Shown piece by piece: positions 51,734 to 62,093 of a stretch of DNA of 64,000 nucleotides. Within the stretch, counting starts at the first letter, position 1. Each line of letters begins with the position of its first letter. The stretch covers positions 1 through 64,000 of the forward strand of contig CAWDTW010000103.1 of NCBI GenBank assembly GCA_963805295.1, in the 5' to 3' direction. The position numbers were made by a program, and so were the translations under genes. The notes beneath the pieces are model-generated. The model worked only from the letters and a program-made list of their open reading frames with translations, ran no database searches and was not told where the DNA came from. Source of the stretch: Roseiarcus sp963805295 (GTDB taxonomy: Bacteria > Pseudomonadota > Alphaproteobacteria > Rhizobiales > Beijerinckiaceae).

Positions 51734-52015
51734 ATGGCGAAGGCCGGCGTGGTCAGCGGCGAAACCGATGACAAGCCCGCATTCTCCGGACAGCGAAATG
51801 ATTTCTGGCTCATGGGCTGCGGGAGGCGCGAGGCGTTCCGCGCCCGCAGATTAGCCTTCACGCGCTATTCGTCTTGATTAGCCTTGAAGAATCTGGTCAA
51901 TGTTCGTTTAATGGGCCGCTGCCGGCTGCGTCCCGCGAGCGGGCGACGCAGTCCGCGCCCGCGGGGGCCCGGTGAGGCCGACGGCCGCCGATCCGCGCCA
52001 CTCAGGGAACGTCAC

Positions 52016-53317
52016 ATGAATGTCGCGTCCGCCGCCGACTTGGGCGGCATGAAAAGACAGGCCATCGGCGTGACCGCGCTCGCCGGCACGATCGGAACCA
52101 TCATCGAATGGTACGATTTTCTAATTTACGGCTCTGCGGCGGCCCTTGTCTTCAACAAGTCGTTCTTTCCCACCGTCGATCCGAGAGTTGGCGTCCTTGC
52201 GTCGTTAGGCACGTTCGCCGTCGGTTTCCTGGCGCGGCCGATCGGCGGAGCGATCTTTGGCCATTACGGCGATCGCTTGGGCCGAAAATCGATGCTCATG
52301 ACCACCCTGATGTTGATGGGGCTGTCGACGGCGGCGATCGGCTTGCTGCCGACCTACGCCCAAATCGGAATCGCCGCTCCCATCTTGCTCGTTTTTCTGC
52401 GCATCGCGCAGGGCCTTGCGCTCGGAGGCGAATGGGGCGGGGCGTCGCTGATGGTGCTCGAACATGCCCCGTCGGCTCGACGCGGGCTTTACGGCAGTCT
52501 CGTCCAGGTGGGCTTTCCCATCGGACTGGTCACGGCGACCGCGGTTTTTTCCTGGGTCTCGACATGGCCGGAGGCCGATTTCATGAGTTGGGGCTGGCGG
52601 GTTCCCTTCCTAGGCAGCGTCGTGCTCGCCGCCGTCGGAATGTTTGTCCGCGCGCGATTGCCGGAGACGCCGGTGTTCGAACAGATGAAGGCGAGCAGCC
52701 GAATTGTGAGAGTCCCGCTGCTGGCAATCGCGCGCAAGGACCCCCGCGCGTTTCTGATCTCGGCGGGGCTGAAGCTTTCTGAGGTTTCTTGGGTGTATAT
52801 GCTGACAATATTCGTGGTCATCTATGGCGTCTCCAAACTGGGCCTGTCAAAAACGCAGTTGCTGAATGCGATATCGCTCGGCGCCTTGCTCGAACTTCTG
52901 ACCATCCCATGGTTTGGATATCTTTCGGATATCTTCGGACGTCGGTCGCTATACTTTGCCGGGACGATCTTCACCATTTTATTCGCGTTTCCGCTGTTCT
53001 GGCTGCTGGATGCTGGAACGCCCGCGATCGTCACTGCGACAATCGTCGTCGCGCTGAATTTGGGACACGGACTGATGTTCGCGCCCAAATCGACTTACCT
53101 GCCCGAGTTGTTCGGCGCCAACGTGAGGTATAGCGGTGCCTCCTTGGGGTTTCAGGTGGCGGCCGCAGTGGGCGGCGGTCTCGCGCCGATCGTCGCGACC
53201 GCGCTGACTGCCTGGACGGGCGGAACCGCCGGCGTATCGGTCATGCTCATCCTCCTGGCGTTGGTTACGCTTCTCGCCACGCTGTTTGCGCGCGAGACCC
53301 TCGGCAAAGATCTGTGA
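52016..53317 (+). CDS. MHS-family (metabolite:H+ symporter) MFS transporter
   Basis: 433 residues from ATG 52016. GTIIEWYDFLIYGSAAALVF is the first-helix signature of the MHS family (E-W-Y-D-F), and GHYGDRLGRKSMLMTTLMLM the MFS loop 2-3 motif; FLRIAQGLALGGEWGGASLM is also diagnostic. Twelve helices. Relatives carry proline/betaine, citrate, 2-oxoglutarate or aromatic acids; specificity is unknown. Intact. The region 51734-52015 upstream has no gene. Confidence 0.92.
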   Translation: MNVASAADLGGMKRQAIGVTALAGTIGTIIEWYDFLIYGSAAALVFNKSFFPTVDPRVGVLASLGTFAVGFLARPIGGAIFGHYGDRLGRKSMLMTTLMLMGLSTAAIGLLPTYAQIGIAAPILLVFLRIAQGLALGGEWGGASLMVLEHAPSARRGLYGSLVQVGFPIGLVTATAVFSWVSTWPEADFMSWGWRVPFLGSVVLAAVGMFVRARLPETPVFEQMKASSRIVRVPLLAIARKDPRAFLISAGLKLSEVSWVYMLTIFVVIYGVSKLGLSKTQLLNAISLGALLELLTIPWFGYLSDIFGRRSLYFAGTIFTILFAFPLFWLLDAGTPAIVTATIVVALNLGHGLMFAPKSTYLPELFGANVRYSGASLGFQVAAAVGGGLAPIVATALTAWTGGTAGVSVMLILLALVTLLATLFARETLGKDL

Positions 53318-53409
53318 TCGAGAAAACAGGCCAAGCCAATTCAAGCGCGAATGGGTTTTCGACGGCGTTTCTGCGGGACAAAATACGGTCGGAGTAGCCC
53401 GACACGACC

Positions 53410-53736
53410 ATGCCCTCGCTTGCGACGCGCCTGCCCGAAGGGGAGCGGCGCGCGCTCGCCGAGTTGATCTACGAAGACCTGTCGCGCGTTCAAACTGCCC
53501 CGACCCCGGCCGCCGATCGCCGTTTCCGGGATCAAAAACTGGCCCGTCGCAATCGCGTTGACCGCGTTGAGCGTCAAAAGTCGCAAGGCCTCACGCCAGT
53601 GAGTTTGGACTCTTTGTGGGATCAGGAGTGCTACGTCGATCCGGCGACTCTCGCTCGTGAGGTCAGGCCCGCCTTCGCATGCGGCCGGTCGAATCCATAT
53701 GATAGCCTTCCGTGCAACCGGGAGTGCTTCACATGA
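53410..53736 (+). CDS. hypothetical protein, doubtful
   Basis: MPSLATRLPEGERRALAELI then YEDLSR looks protein-like and SLDSLWDQECYVDPATLARE less so. It overlaps the GST start by four bases. No family. The opposite strand is open too. Confidence 0.3.
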   Translation: MPSLATRLPEGERRALAELIYEDLSRVQTAPTPAADRRFRDQKLARRNRVDRVERQKSQGLTPVSLDSLWDQECYVDPATLAREVRPAFACGRSNPYDSLPCNRECFT

Positions 53737-54477
53737 TTGACCTGCACTATTGGCCGACGCCGAATGGCAAGAAAGTCGCAATCCTCTTGGAAGAGCTGGG
53801 GACGCCCTACACCATCGTGCCGTGCAACATCGGCAAGGGCGACCAGTTCAAGCCCGACTTCCTCAAAATCGCTCCCAACAACCGCATGCCGGCGCTGGTC
53901 GATCATGCGCCGGCCGACGGCGGGCCGCCGATCGGCATTTTCGAATTCGGGCGCGATCATGATGTACCTCGCGGAGAAGGCCGGCCGCTTCTATCCCCAG
54001 GACCTCCGGCGCCGCACCGAAGTGAACCAGTGGGTCATGTGGCAGATGGCCAATCAGGGTCCGAAGCTCGGCGAATGCGGCCACTTTCTGCGATTGGGCG
54101 ACAAGCAGGGCGACCAGTCCTATGCGATCCGCCGCTTCACCGACGAGGCCAACCGGCTCTATGGCGTCCTGAACAATCGGCTCTACGACCGCCGCTATCT
54201 CGCCGGCGACGACTACACCATCGCCGACATGATTTGCTACCCGTGGACCGTGAACTGGAAGGGGCAGCAGCAGGACATCGACGAGTTCAAGTACTTCAAG
54301 CGCTGGTTCGAGGAACTGAGCGCGCGCCCGGCGGTCCAGTGCGGCCTCGCCGTCACGGCCGGCCCGACGGAGGACCCCGAGAGCCTGCCGGCCGAAGAGC
54401 GAGAGCGGCGCAGGAAGCTGCTCTACAATCAGCGCGCCCGGCCGGCGCCGGCGGAAGGGGGCCTAGCCGCGATCTGA
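53733..54477 (+). CDS. glutathione S-transferase (one frameshift)
   Basis: MIDLHYWPTPNGKKVAILLE then ELGTPYTIVPCNIGKGDQFK: thioredoxin-fold N-domain with T/S-P-N-G-x-K-V of the Nu/YfcG-type. NNRMPALVDHAP holds the cis-Pro; a shift near 53948 leads into GAIMMYLAEKAGRFYPQDLR, then a helical C-domain (DDYTIADMICYPWTVNW). About 247 residues. Likely a glutathione-dependent disulfide reductase or transferase. Confidence 0.85.
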
Positions 54478-54555
54478 CGGCCAAGCGCTCTGCCGTTCGC
54501 CTCGGTGTCGTCGCCGGACGAACGGCGATCCGCCGGCAATGGCGCCCGCGCGCTA

Positions 54556-55886
54556 AGGCGATGCCCAAAAACTATTGCTTCATTTCGTGAAACCTCGGCG
54601 AGATGCTGTAGTTCCATTCTGGATGGAATGAGTTTCGGGTCATGTTGAGGGTCGCCATTTCCGCGTCCGAGACCTTGATGCCCTTTGGATAGGTGTTGCT
54701 ATCGAGTTCGCAGCGGATTTTGAGACCGGTTTTCGTCGTGGTGTTGGCGATCAGTTCGATGACGATGAGGAGGCTGAGGAGTGGCGTCGCGCGCCAGTTC
54801 TGCGTGATGTGGCAGAACATGCGATGCTCGATCTTGTTCCACTTCGAAGTCCCTGGCGGATAGTGGCAAACCTGAATGATCAGACCGGTTTCGTCCGCGA
54901 GTTGTTGGAGGGCCAACTTCCAGAGCCGCAGCCGTGAACCATTGGAGCCGCCGCCGTCGGCCGTGATCATCAGGCGCCTCATCCCGGGATAGAGCTTCCA
55001 ACCCATCTGATCGAGCCAGCATCGGACGGCGTTGACGGCGAACTCCCCGGTGTCGTGGTCGATTCCGAGGCTGACATAGCCGAGGTTGGCGCCGATGTCG
55101 TAGACCCCGTAAGGGACGACCTTGCCCAACTCCTTGTCCTCGAAATCGTGAGCGTTGACCTCGATCGGTTCGCCCTGCGGCCCATAGTCGCTACCGCCGT
55201 TCTTGAATTCGCCCAGCAATTCCTTCTTCTTCGCGTCGATCGATATCACGGGTTCGCCGGCCGCCTGAAACGCCTCGACCTTCGCGTTGATATATTCGAA
55301 CTGGGCGTCGCGATCAGGATGTTTGCCGGCTTCCTTGGTCTTGCGGTTGGAATGGCGACAATATTTCAGTTCCTCCAGCAGCTTGGGAATGGTCGAGGAA
55401 CTCACTTTGTGACCCATGGCGCGAAGCGCCGTCGCCAGCTTGTCGTGGCTCTTGGAGACCCATCGCAACGGCCGCATCGGGTCGCCCATCGTCGCCGGCT
55501 CGAGCAATCGTTGCAAGTCCTCCAACAGCGTCGGGTCCTTGACCGTCAACCGAGGAGTGCCCCCGCCCTTGCGCCGCACCTCTCCCGTCAAGGAGCCGGG
55601 GTTCCGCAAGTCCTTCAGACCGCGCCCAATCGTGCTCCGGGCGACCTTCGTCGCGCGCGCGACCGCCGCAATCCCGCCGTAGCCCGCCGCCTTCGCCTCC
55701 GCCGCCGCGCTCAACCGCCGGCGTCGCTCGTCCAGCGAAGGCCGAAGCGCGTCAAACCGGACGCGCAGGGATGATTCGCTCGATCATCATCACGATATAG
55801 ACGCTCGCCTCGCACTCGGGAATCCGCTAAACAGCCGATGCCAGTAAACTCGCAAATTCCGAATCGGCTATTTTTGGGCGTCGCCT
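54556..55886. mobile_element. ISAzo13-type insertion sequence
   Basis: Ends AGGCGATGCCCAAAAA (left, about 54556) and the complement of TTTTTGGGCGTCGCCT (right, to 55886), one mismatch. Its right end touches the cobT stop codon. About 1.33 kb. Confidence 0.75.
54572..55714 (-). CDS. ISAzo13-family transposase
   Basis: 380 residues from TTG 55714; the frame is open some 90 bases further up, so an earlier non-ATG start is possible. GYGGIAAVARATKVARSTIG is the N-terminal helix-turn-helix; RRKGGGTPRLTVKDPTLLED, EPVISIDAKKKELLGEFKNG (first Asp), RLMITADGGGSNGSRLRLWK (second) and HYPPGTSKWNKIEHRMFCHI (final Glu) follow ISAzo13 proteins. Intact. Confidence 0.88.
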   Translation of the reverse strand: MSAAAEAKAAGYGGIAAVARATKVARSTIGRGLKDLRNPGSLTGEVRRKGGGTPRLTVKDPTLLEDLQRLLEPATMGDPMRPLRWVSKSHDKLATALRAMGHKVSSSTIPKLLEELKYCRHSNRKTKEAGKHPDRDAQFEYINAKVEAFQAAGEPVISIDAKKKELLGEFKNGGSDYGPQGEPIEVNAHDFEDKELGKVVPYGVYDIGANLGYVSLGIDHDTGEFAVNAVRCWLDQMGWKLYPGMRRLMITADGGGSNGSRLRLWKLALQQLADETGLIIQVCHYPPGTSKWNKIEHRMFCHITQNWRATPLLSLLIVIELIANTTTKTGLKIRCELDSNTYPKGIKVSDAEMATLNMTRNSFHPEWNYSISPRFHEMKQ

Positions 55887-57819
55887 AAGCGGCCTTCCGC
55901 CCCCGCTTCGCCGGGCGCACCGGCCTCGCCGGCTTCGGCTCGGCGTTCTCGTCGAAGAGCTCGGCGAGCTTCTCCGTCATCGCCCCGCCGAGTTCCTCGG
56001 CGTCGACGATCGTCACCGCGCGGCGGTAGTAGCGGGTCACGTCGTGGCCGATGCCGATGGCGATGAGCTCGACCGGCGAGTGGGTCTCGATCTCCTCGAT
56101 CACATAGCGCAGGTGGCGCTCGAGATAGTTGCCCGGGTTGACCGACAGCGTCGAATCGTCGACCGGCGCGCCGTCGGAGATCATCATCAGGATTCTGCGC
56201 TGTTCGGCCCGGCCGAGCAGACGCTGGTGCGCCCAGTCGAGCGCCTCGCCGTCGATGTTCTCTTTCAGGAGCCCCTCGCGCATCATCAGGCCGAGATTTT
56301 TGCGCGCGCGCCGCCAGGGCGCGTCGGCGGCCTTGTAGACGACGTGGCGCAGGTCGTTGAGCCGGCCCGGATTGGGCGGCTTGCCCGCCTGCAGCCAGGC
56401 CTCGCGCGACTGCCCGCCCTTCCAGGCCCGCGTGGTGAAGCCGAGAATCTCGACCTTGACCCCGCAGCGCTCGAGCGTGCGCGCGAGGATGTCGGCGCAG
56501 GTCGCCGCGACCGTGATCGGGCGCCCGCGCATCGAGCCCGAATTGTCGAGGAGCAGCGTCACCGCCGTGTCGCGGAACGCCATCTCCTTTTCCTGCTTGA
56601 AGGACAGCGGCTGCTGCGGGTCGATGACGACGCGGGGCAGGCGCGCGGAGTCGAGCATGCCCTCTTCGAGGTCGAACTCCCAAGCGCGGTTCTGCTGCGC
56701 CATCAGGCGCCGCTGCAGCCGGTTGGCGAGCCGAGCAACGACCGACGACAGGTTCTGCAGCTGCTTGTCGAGATATTCGCGTAAGCGTTGCAATTCGTCG
56801 GGGTCGCACAATTCGTCGGCGTCGACGATCTCGTCGAACTTCGTCGTGTAGGCCTTGTAGTCCGGCCCGCGCTTCTCCTGCGGGTGCGGCTGCGGCGGGC
56901 GGTTCTCGGCCGCCTCCTCGGCGTCGCCCGCATCGCCCTCGTCCTCGAGCTCGGCCGACGCCGCCTCGACCGTGTCCATCGCGCCCTCGTCGGCGTCGTC
57001 GGATGTCTCGTCGGCGGCCTCGCGCTGCATCGAGTCCTCGGACTGGCTCTCCTCGCCCTCGCCTTCCGCCTCGTCGGGTTCTTCGGGCGGCTTCTTCTCC
57101 TCCTCGTTCTCGGAGTCTTCGGCGTCGGCCTCCGAATCGCTCGCCATGCCGAGCGAGGTCAAGAGCTTCTGCACCAGCCTCGCGTAGGCGCGCTGGTCGA
57201 GAATGACGCCGCCGAGCTTGTCGAGATCGGCGCCGGCCTTCTCCTCGACGAATCCGCGCCAGAGTTCGGTCAGGCGCGCCGCGCCGGCCGGAGGCTTCAA
57301 GCCGGTCAGGCGCTCGCGCGCGAGCATGGCGACGGCGTCCTCCAGCGGCGCCTCCTCGCGCGTGCGCGCTTCGGCGAAGGGGCTGCGATGGTAGCGGTCG
57401 TCGAGCATGGCGGTCAGATTCGACGCCACGCCCTCCATGCGGCGCGAGCCGATCGCCTCGACCCGCGCCTGCTCGACCGCGTCGAACAGGGCCCGCGCCG
57501 CGGGGTTCTGCGGCGCGTGGCGGCGGTGGATCGCGTCGCTGTGGCAGGCGAGCCTGAGGGCGAAGGAATCCGCCTGGCCGCGAATGATCGCGGCCTCGCG
57601 CGGATTGGCCTTGCGCGGCGGCTCGGGGAGCCGCGCCTTCGCCCCCTCCGGCCCGGTGACGAGCGCCGGCTTGTCGGCGGAAAAGGCGACTTCGAGGTCG
57701 GGATGGCGCGCCAGCGCCCGCGTGCACGATGCGAGCGCCCGCTTGAACGGCTCGTTCGGCGCTTCGGCCTTGGCGCCGGGCTTGCGGTTGCTGGTCGGCT
57801 TGACGTCGACGCTCGACAT
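55885..57819 (-). CDS. cobT: cobaltochelatase subunit CobT
   Basis: 644 residues. Together with CobS it forms the AAA-ATPase/VWA part of aerobic cobaltochelatase, which with CobN inserts Co2+ into hydrogenobyrinate a,c-diamide. The N-terminal helical domain is followed by a very acidic linker around residues 225-310 (ENEEEKKPPEEPDEAEGEGE) and a VWA domain with the MIDAS DNSGSMRGRP near 425. MISDGAPVDDSTLSVNPGNY is also typical. ATG 57819. Intact; the ISAzo13 element ends at its stop codon. CobS is not in the window. Confidence 0.95.
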   Translation of the reverse strand: MSSVDVKPTSNRKPGAKAEAPNEPFKRALASCTRALARHPDLEVAFSADKPALVTGPEGAKARLPEPPRKANPREAAIIRGQADSFALRLACHSDAIHRRHAPQNPAARALFDAVEQARVEAIGSRRMEGVASNLTAMLDDRYHRSPFAEARTREEAPLEDAVAMLARERLTGLKPPAGAARLTELWRGFVEEKAGADLDKLGGVILDQRAYARLVQKLLTSLGMASDSEADAEDSENEEEKKPPEEPDEAEGEGEESQSEDSMQREAADETSDDADEGAMDTVEAASAELEDEGDAGDAEEAAENRPPQPHPQEKRGPDYKAYTTKFDEIVDADELCDPDELQRLREYLDKQLQNLSSVVARLANRLQRRLMAQQNRAWEFDLEEGMLDSARLPRVVIDPQQPLSFKQEKEMAFRDTAVTLLLDNSGSMRGRPITVAATCADILARTLERCGVKVEILGFTTRAWKGGQSREAWLQAGKPPNPGRLNDLRHVVYKAADAPWRRARKNLGLMMREGLLKENIDGEALDWAHQRLLGRAEQRRILMMISDGAPVDDSTLSVNPGNYLERHLRYVIEEIETHSPVELIAIGIGHDVTRYYRRAVTIVDAEELGGAMTEKLAELFDENAEPKPARPVRPAKRGRKAA

Positions 57820-58031
57820 GGGCGCCTTCTTTAAGGGAGCGCGCCTTCGGGGGCGCGCGAAAATCTTCTTCTACGATATAGGCCGCGCGCGGAGGCGGCG
57901 GCAAGGCGGACGGCGGGCCGGCCGCCGGTCATTGACGCGGCCCGATCACACCCTAGATTTCGCTCATGGCCCGCCCCGATCCGCGAGGCCTGGAGGCGCG
58001 GAGGCGCCCGCAACGATTAAGGGGTAGAGGC

Positions 58032-59474
58032 ATGAACGCGCCCGCACTTCCTCTCGAACTCGCCATCCCGGCCGAACTCCAGACCTGCTTCGCCGCGCAG
58101 CGCGCGGCATATCGGAAGGCGCCCGACCCGACTTATGCGGAGCGGATCGCCGATCTGAAGGCGCTCGGACGCCTGGTCAAGGAGAACCAGGATGCGATTG
58201 TCGCGGCGATCAACGCCGATTACGGCAATCGCAGCGCGGTCGAGACCTTGTTCGGCGAGGTCTTCAGCGTCATGGACGGCATTCACGACGCGCAGAAGCG
58301 CTTGAAAAGCTGGATGAAGCCGGTCCGGCGCAGGGTCGATCTCCTGACCTTCCCCGGCGCGCGCAACCACGTCATTCCCCAGCCGCTCGGGGTCGTCGGC
58401 GTCATCGTGCCGTGGAATTTTCCGATTCAGTTGAGCATTTCGCCGCTCATCAGCATTTTCGCCGCCGGAAACCGCGCGATGGTCAAGATGTCGGAGAATT
58501 CGCAGCATGTGGCCGAACTCATGATCGAGATCGCGCCGAAATACTTTCCGGAAGACAAGCTCGCCTTCTTCGACGACGGCGGCCGCGGGCCGGCGTTCTC
58601 GTCGCTGCCGTTCGACCATCTCATTTTTACCGGCTCGGGCGCGACAGGCCGGGCGGTGATGGCCAACGCCGCGCGCAATCTGACCCCGGTGACGCTCGAG
58701 CTCGGCGGCAAGTCGCCGGCGATCGTCGCTCCCGACTTCCCCATCAAGACCGCCGCCGAGCGCATTCTGTGGGCGAAGACCTTCAACGCCGGTCAGGTCT
58801 GCCTGGCGGTCGACCATGTCTTCCTGCCGCGCGGCGCGGAGGCCGAGTTCGTCGCCCATTGCAAGCGCCTGTTCAACAAGCGCTACCCCGACATCAACCG
58901 GCCGGACTTCACCTCGATCATCGACCAGCGGTCTTTCGACCGGCTCAGCGCCGCGCTCACGGACGCGCGCGCGAAGGGCGCGACCTTGGTGAATCTGGCC
59001 GAGGGCCAGACCCCCGACGCCTCGAAGCGAAAGTTCCCGCCCCATCTCGTCTTGAAGCCCACCGGCGACATGGAGATCCTGCGGCGCGAGATTTTTGGTC
59101 CGATCCTGCCGATCCGGGTCTACGATGAGCCGCAGGAGGTGGTCGACGCCGTCAATGCGGGCGACCGGCCGCTCGCCATGTACCCGTTCACCAACAGCGC
59201 CGAAACGCGCGACTTTTATCTTTCGCGGATCATGTCGGGCGGCGTCTCGGTCAACGATGCGGTCATGCATGTCGCCCAGCACGACCTGCCCTTCGGCGGC
59301 GTCGGCGCGAGCGGCATGGGGCATTATCACGGGCGCGAGGGCTTCGACACGTTCTCCAAGCTGCGGCCGGTGTTCGAGCAGGGGCGCATGTCGGCGGTTC
59401 AGATGATGTTTCAGCCGCCTTATGGCGCGCTATCGAGGCGGGCGATCAATTTCATGATCCGGATGAAGAGCTGA
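58032..59474 (+). CDS. calB: coniferyl-aldehyde-dehydrogenase-like NAD(P)+ aldehyde dehydrogenase
   Basis: 480 residues. VVGVIVPWNFPIQLSISPLI, E223 in TLELGGKSPAIV and C257 in NAGQVCLAVDHVFLP are the catalytic elements; GGVGASGMGHYHGREGFDTF is the class-3-like end. The V-C-L-A-V-D-H/Y-V form and C-terminal membrane-like tail fit coniferyl aldehyde dehydrogenases, which act on lignin-derived aldehydes; class-3 fatty-aldehyde oxidation is the alternative. GTAGAGGC precedes ATG 58032. Divergent from cobT. Intact. Confidence 0.85.
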   Translation: MNAPALPLELAIPAELQTCFAAQRAAYRKAPDPTYAERIADLKALGRLVKENQDAIVAAINADYGNRSAVETLFGEVFSVMDGIHDAQKRLKSWMKPVRRRVDLLTFPGARNHVIPQPLGVVGVIVPWNFPIQLSISPLISIFAAGNRAMVKMSENSQHVAELMIEIAPKYFPEDKLAFFDDGGRGPAFSSLPFDHLIFTGSGATGRAVMANAARNLTPVTLELGGKSPAIVAPDFPIKTAAERILWAKTFNAGQVCLAVDHVFLPRGAEAEFVAHCKRLFNKRYPDINRPDFTSIIDQRSFDRLSAALTDARAKGATLVNLAEGQTPDASKRKFPPHLVLKPTGDMEILRREIFGPILPIRVYDEPQEVVDAVNAGDRPLAMYPFTNSAETRDFYLSRIMSGGVSVNDAVMHVAQHDLPFGGVGASGMGHYHGREGFDTFSKLRPVFEQGRMSAVQMMFQPPYGALSRRAINFMIRMKS

Positions 59475-59752
59475 GCGGGACGGAAAGTCCCGCACAGCTG
59501 CAGGCCGTTCCAGTCGCAGTTTTTTGATCCCTCCTTTCCGATCTGCAAGTAGCGGCGGATCTCTTCTGTGAAGTTGAGGATTGGCATTCTCTGCCGCCAG
59601 ATGCGGCCGGGGCCGGTCAAGGTTGCGAGGAGCAGGCCCTCACGGCCGAAAAGGTCGTTGCGGAAACCTCTACCCGAATGGATGCCGAAATCGACCCTCG
59701 GCTCGAAAATGCCGATGACCCCCATGCACGAGCGGTCGCTCGCCGGCGCCAA
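59420..59752 (-). pseudogene. AIM24/TIGR00266-family protein, C-terminal remnant
   Basis: Reads FEPRVDFGIHSGRGFRNDLF then GREGLLLATLTGPGRIWRQR and PILNFTEEIRRYL, matching the end of TIGR00266/AIM24 proteins (G-E-G-L-L-L-A-T-L-x-G-P-G-x-I-W-L-Q-S-M-P). The N-terminal two thirds are absent. Convergent with the aldehyde dehydrogenase gene. Confidence 0.65.
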
Positions 59753-59847
59753 ATCTGCTCGGCTTCGCTTCCGAGAATCGATCGCCGAATAATTCGCTCG
59801 CTGTCGTGTTTCTTCTGCTCCGCAGATCGACGGAGGAGGAGGGAACG

Positions 59848-60583
59848 ATGCAAGCGTCTCAAGTATCGTATCGCGAGTTCAGGCCGAAAGCTCATTTCTG
59901 CGCTTTCCTGCGGGGTTTTCGTCCTCGGCTTGGCGCTCGCCGCGCCAGCGGCTTTTGCGTCGGGCGGAGGCGGCGGCGGAGGGGGAGGCGGAGGGGGAGG
60001 CGGAGGCGGCGGAGGCGCCGGCGCAGGCGGCGGCGGCTCGGGAGGAGGCGGCGCAGGCGGCGGAGGCGGCGGCGGCGGAGCTGGAGGCGGCGGCTCAGGG
60101 GGAGGCGGGGGATTCTGGCGTTTTCACACGGACATTCAGCAGGAGGACCCCACGACCTGCGTCCCGGGACAGGTCTGGGACAGGAAGAGGCACAAATGCC
60201 TTCAGAGACACAGCGGCGTTCTTCCCGACTGGGAGCTCACCGAATACGCCTATGCGCTCGCGAAGGCCGACCGTTTCCAGGAAGCGATCGACGTGCTCGA
60301 CACGCTCGACAACCCCAACACGCCGCGCGCCCTCAACTACCGCGGCTATGCGACCCGCAAGCTCGGGCGCACCGACGAAGGGATCGGCTATTATTTGAAG
60401 TCGGTCGCTCTCGATCCCAATTATCCCCAGGTGCGCGAGTATCTCGGTGAAGCCTATGTGATCGAGGGCAAGTTCGATCTCGCCAAGGATCAGCTGGCCA
60501 CGATCGAGAAGATCTGTGGTTCGACGGACTGCGAGTATTACGGCGAGCTCGCCAAGGCGTTGGGTGAAGCCCACGCGCTCTAG
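59848..60583 (+). CDS. exported poly-glycine / TPR-repeat protein
   Basis: GGAGGAGGGAACG precedes ATG 59848 (MQASQVSYR), and a one-base shift near 59880 joins the signal peptide LISALSCGVFVLGLALAAPA. A run of about 55 residues is nearly pure Gly with Ala and Ser. The mature domain has CVPGQVWDRKRHKCLQ (possible disulfide) and two to three TPR units (YAYALAKADRFQEAIDVLDT, ALNYRGYATRKLGRTDEGIG, VREYLGEAYVIEGKFDLAKD). About 245 residues. Predicted periplasmic scaffold; partner unknown. Confidence 0.75.
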
Positions 60584-60686
60584 CGCAAACGCGACCGGTC
60601 GGGCGGACAAAGGCGGCGGCCCGCGTCAGCGCGACTTGGTCGATCAGCCCGGCACGCTCGCTGCGGGTGGCGGCTAAACGACAGAG

Positions 60687-62093
60687 ATGACGGCGCAAAG
60701 CACAATGGGCGCATCGCGGTCGAGGGTCGCTTCGCTGGGATTCGGGGCGGCGGCGATCCTCGTCTCGGGGGGTTTGACCGCGCCTCTCCCGGCCGGCTCA
60801 GCCAACGCGGGGGGCGAGCTGCCGACGGTTTCACCCGACCCCATCGACGACGCGCCCCTGACTGCGGGCAACTCCTTTTCGGTCGTCGACAACTTTGCCT
60901 GGCGCGCGTTCATCGCACTCAATTGGCCCTCAAAGATCGAGGCCGCCGATCGCGGCGTCCCCGACCGCGCGAAGTCGCTCGGCAACTCCGGCAAGCGCGT
61001 GTGGGAGACCTTCAAGTCCGACACCGAGCTCTTTCAGGTCGGGGACGACGGCCGCCCGATCACCCCGGCGCCATGGGCGAGCTACGACGGCCGCAACCCC
61101 TGCGGCGTCGACAATCGGGGAAAGACGATTGCCGGGTTCGCGCCGTTCGCGGACTTCAATCAACCGAGCTTCGCTGCGGGCGAGCCCGCCAATCCCCTCG
61201 TCGCGCAGAACGGCGCCTACACGCGCTATGAAATCCATTTCAACGAGCCCGAGTTCTCGACCCTCGCGGAAAGCGGCTGGAGCCAGGGACGCAATCTGCC
61301 CGACGAGAACCATCCCGCTCATTTTCCGGTTGGATCGCTCGCGGTCAAGGCGGCGTGGCGTCCTCTGACTGCCACCGATACGCCAGCCGTGCGAGCGCGG
61401 TACTACGTCGAAAGCGCAGAGATCGTCGACGTCGCCAAAACGCTGGCCGCGGGGCGCGTCGTTTGTACGACGGGCGACCTTGCGCTTGTCGGACTCCACA
61501 TCGCGATCAAGACGAAAAGCCGGCCGCAATGGGTCTGGAGCACCTTCGAGCATGTCGACAACGTGCCGCCGGCGGGCGCTGGCGAAACGCGTGAACCCGA
61601 CGCCAAGGACGCAGGCGCGCCCTACTCCTACTTCGACCCTTCGAAGCCGAACAAGCTCTGGCCTCCCTTGGGTTCGGCGAACGCCTTACCGGTCGACTGG
61701 ATGAACCCGCCCAAACTCCATCCCATGCCGATGCAAGTGGTGCGGCGTTATCCGATCCATGCCGAGACCATGGCGTTGAACAGGGCCTACTGGGCCCTGC
61801 CGGGCGTCAAGGGAACCCTCTGGGAGCACTACATGCTTGTCGCCGCCCAATGGCCCACGAGCGCCGCGCCGCCAAGCCCCGCCAATGACGGCGCGTTCTT
61901 CCCCGGGCGGCCGGCCGTTCCGAGCGCTGAGGACCAATCCTATCGATCGACCGCGAAGACCCAGGAGAATTTGGTCAACACGACCATGGAGACTTATCTG
62001 CAGGACCTGCCCTCGAGCTGCATGGCCTGCCACCAGGCCGTTTCCAACGCTCGCGGGCGCGATTTCGTCGGCATTCTCGCCGGCGTTCGCTAG
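60687..62093 (+). CDS. secreted protein with one C-terminal haem-binding CMACH motif
   Basis: 468 residues. The signal peptide ends near PLPAGSANA, then SFSVVDNFAWRAFIALNWPS. Near the C-terminus QDLPSSCMACHQAVSNARGR carries C-x-x-C-H, so covalent haem c attachment in the periplasm is likely. The rest has no recognised domain; MGLRMEW-like HYMLVAAQWPTS and WMNPPKLHPMPMQVVRRYPI suggest a Met axial ligand. Follows the TPR protein by 100 bases on the same strand; perhaps co-expressed. Intact. Confidence 0.75.
   Translation: MTAQSTMGASRSRVASLGFGAAAILVSGGLTAPLPAGSANAGGELPTVSPDPIDDAPLTAGNSFSVVDNFAWRAFIALNWPSKIEAADRGVPDRAKSLGNSGKRVWETFKSDTELFQVGDDGRPITPAPWASYDGRNPCGVDNRGKTIAGFAPFADFNQPSFAAGEPANPLVAQNGAYTRYEIHFNEPEFSTLAESGWSQGRNLPDENHPAHFPVGSLAVKAAWRPLTATDTPAVRARYYVESAEIVDVAKTLAAGRVVCTTGDLALVGLHIAIKTKSRPQWVWSTFEHVDNVPPAGAGETREPDAKDAGAPYSYFDPSKPNKLWPPLGSANALPVDWMNPPKLHPMPMQVVRRYPIHAETMALNRAYWALPGVKGTLWEHYMLVAAQWPTSAAPPSPANDGAFFPGRPAVPSAEDQSYRSTAKTQENLVNTTMETYLQDLPSSCMACHQAVSNARGRDFVGILAGVR

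Noticed and set aside
56788..57834. 348-residue plus-strand ORF
   Set aside because: Shadow of cobT; low-complexity composition caused by the acidic linker on the other strand.
59955..60398. Alternative frames through the GGC-rich tract (Ala/Glu- or Arg-rich)
   Set aside because: Only the poly-Gly frame links a signal peptide to TPR units.
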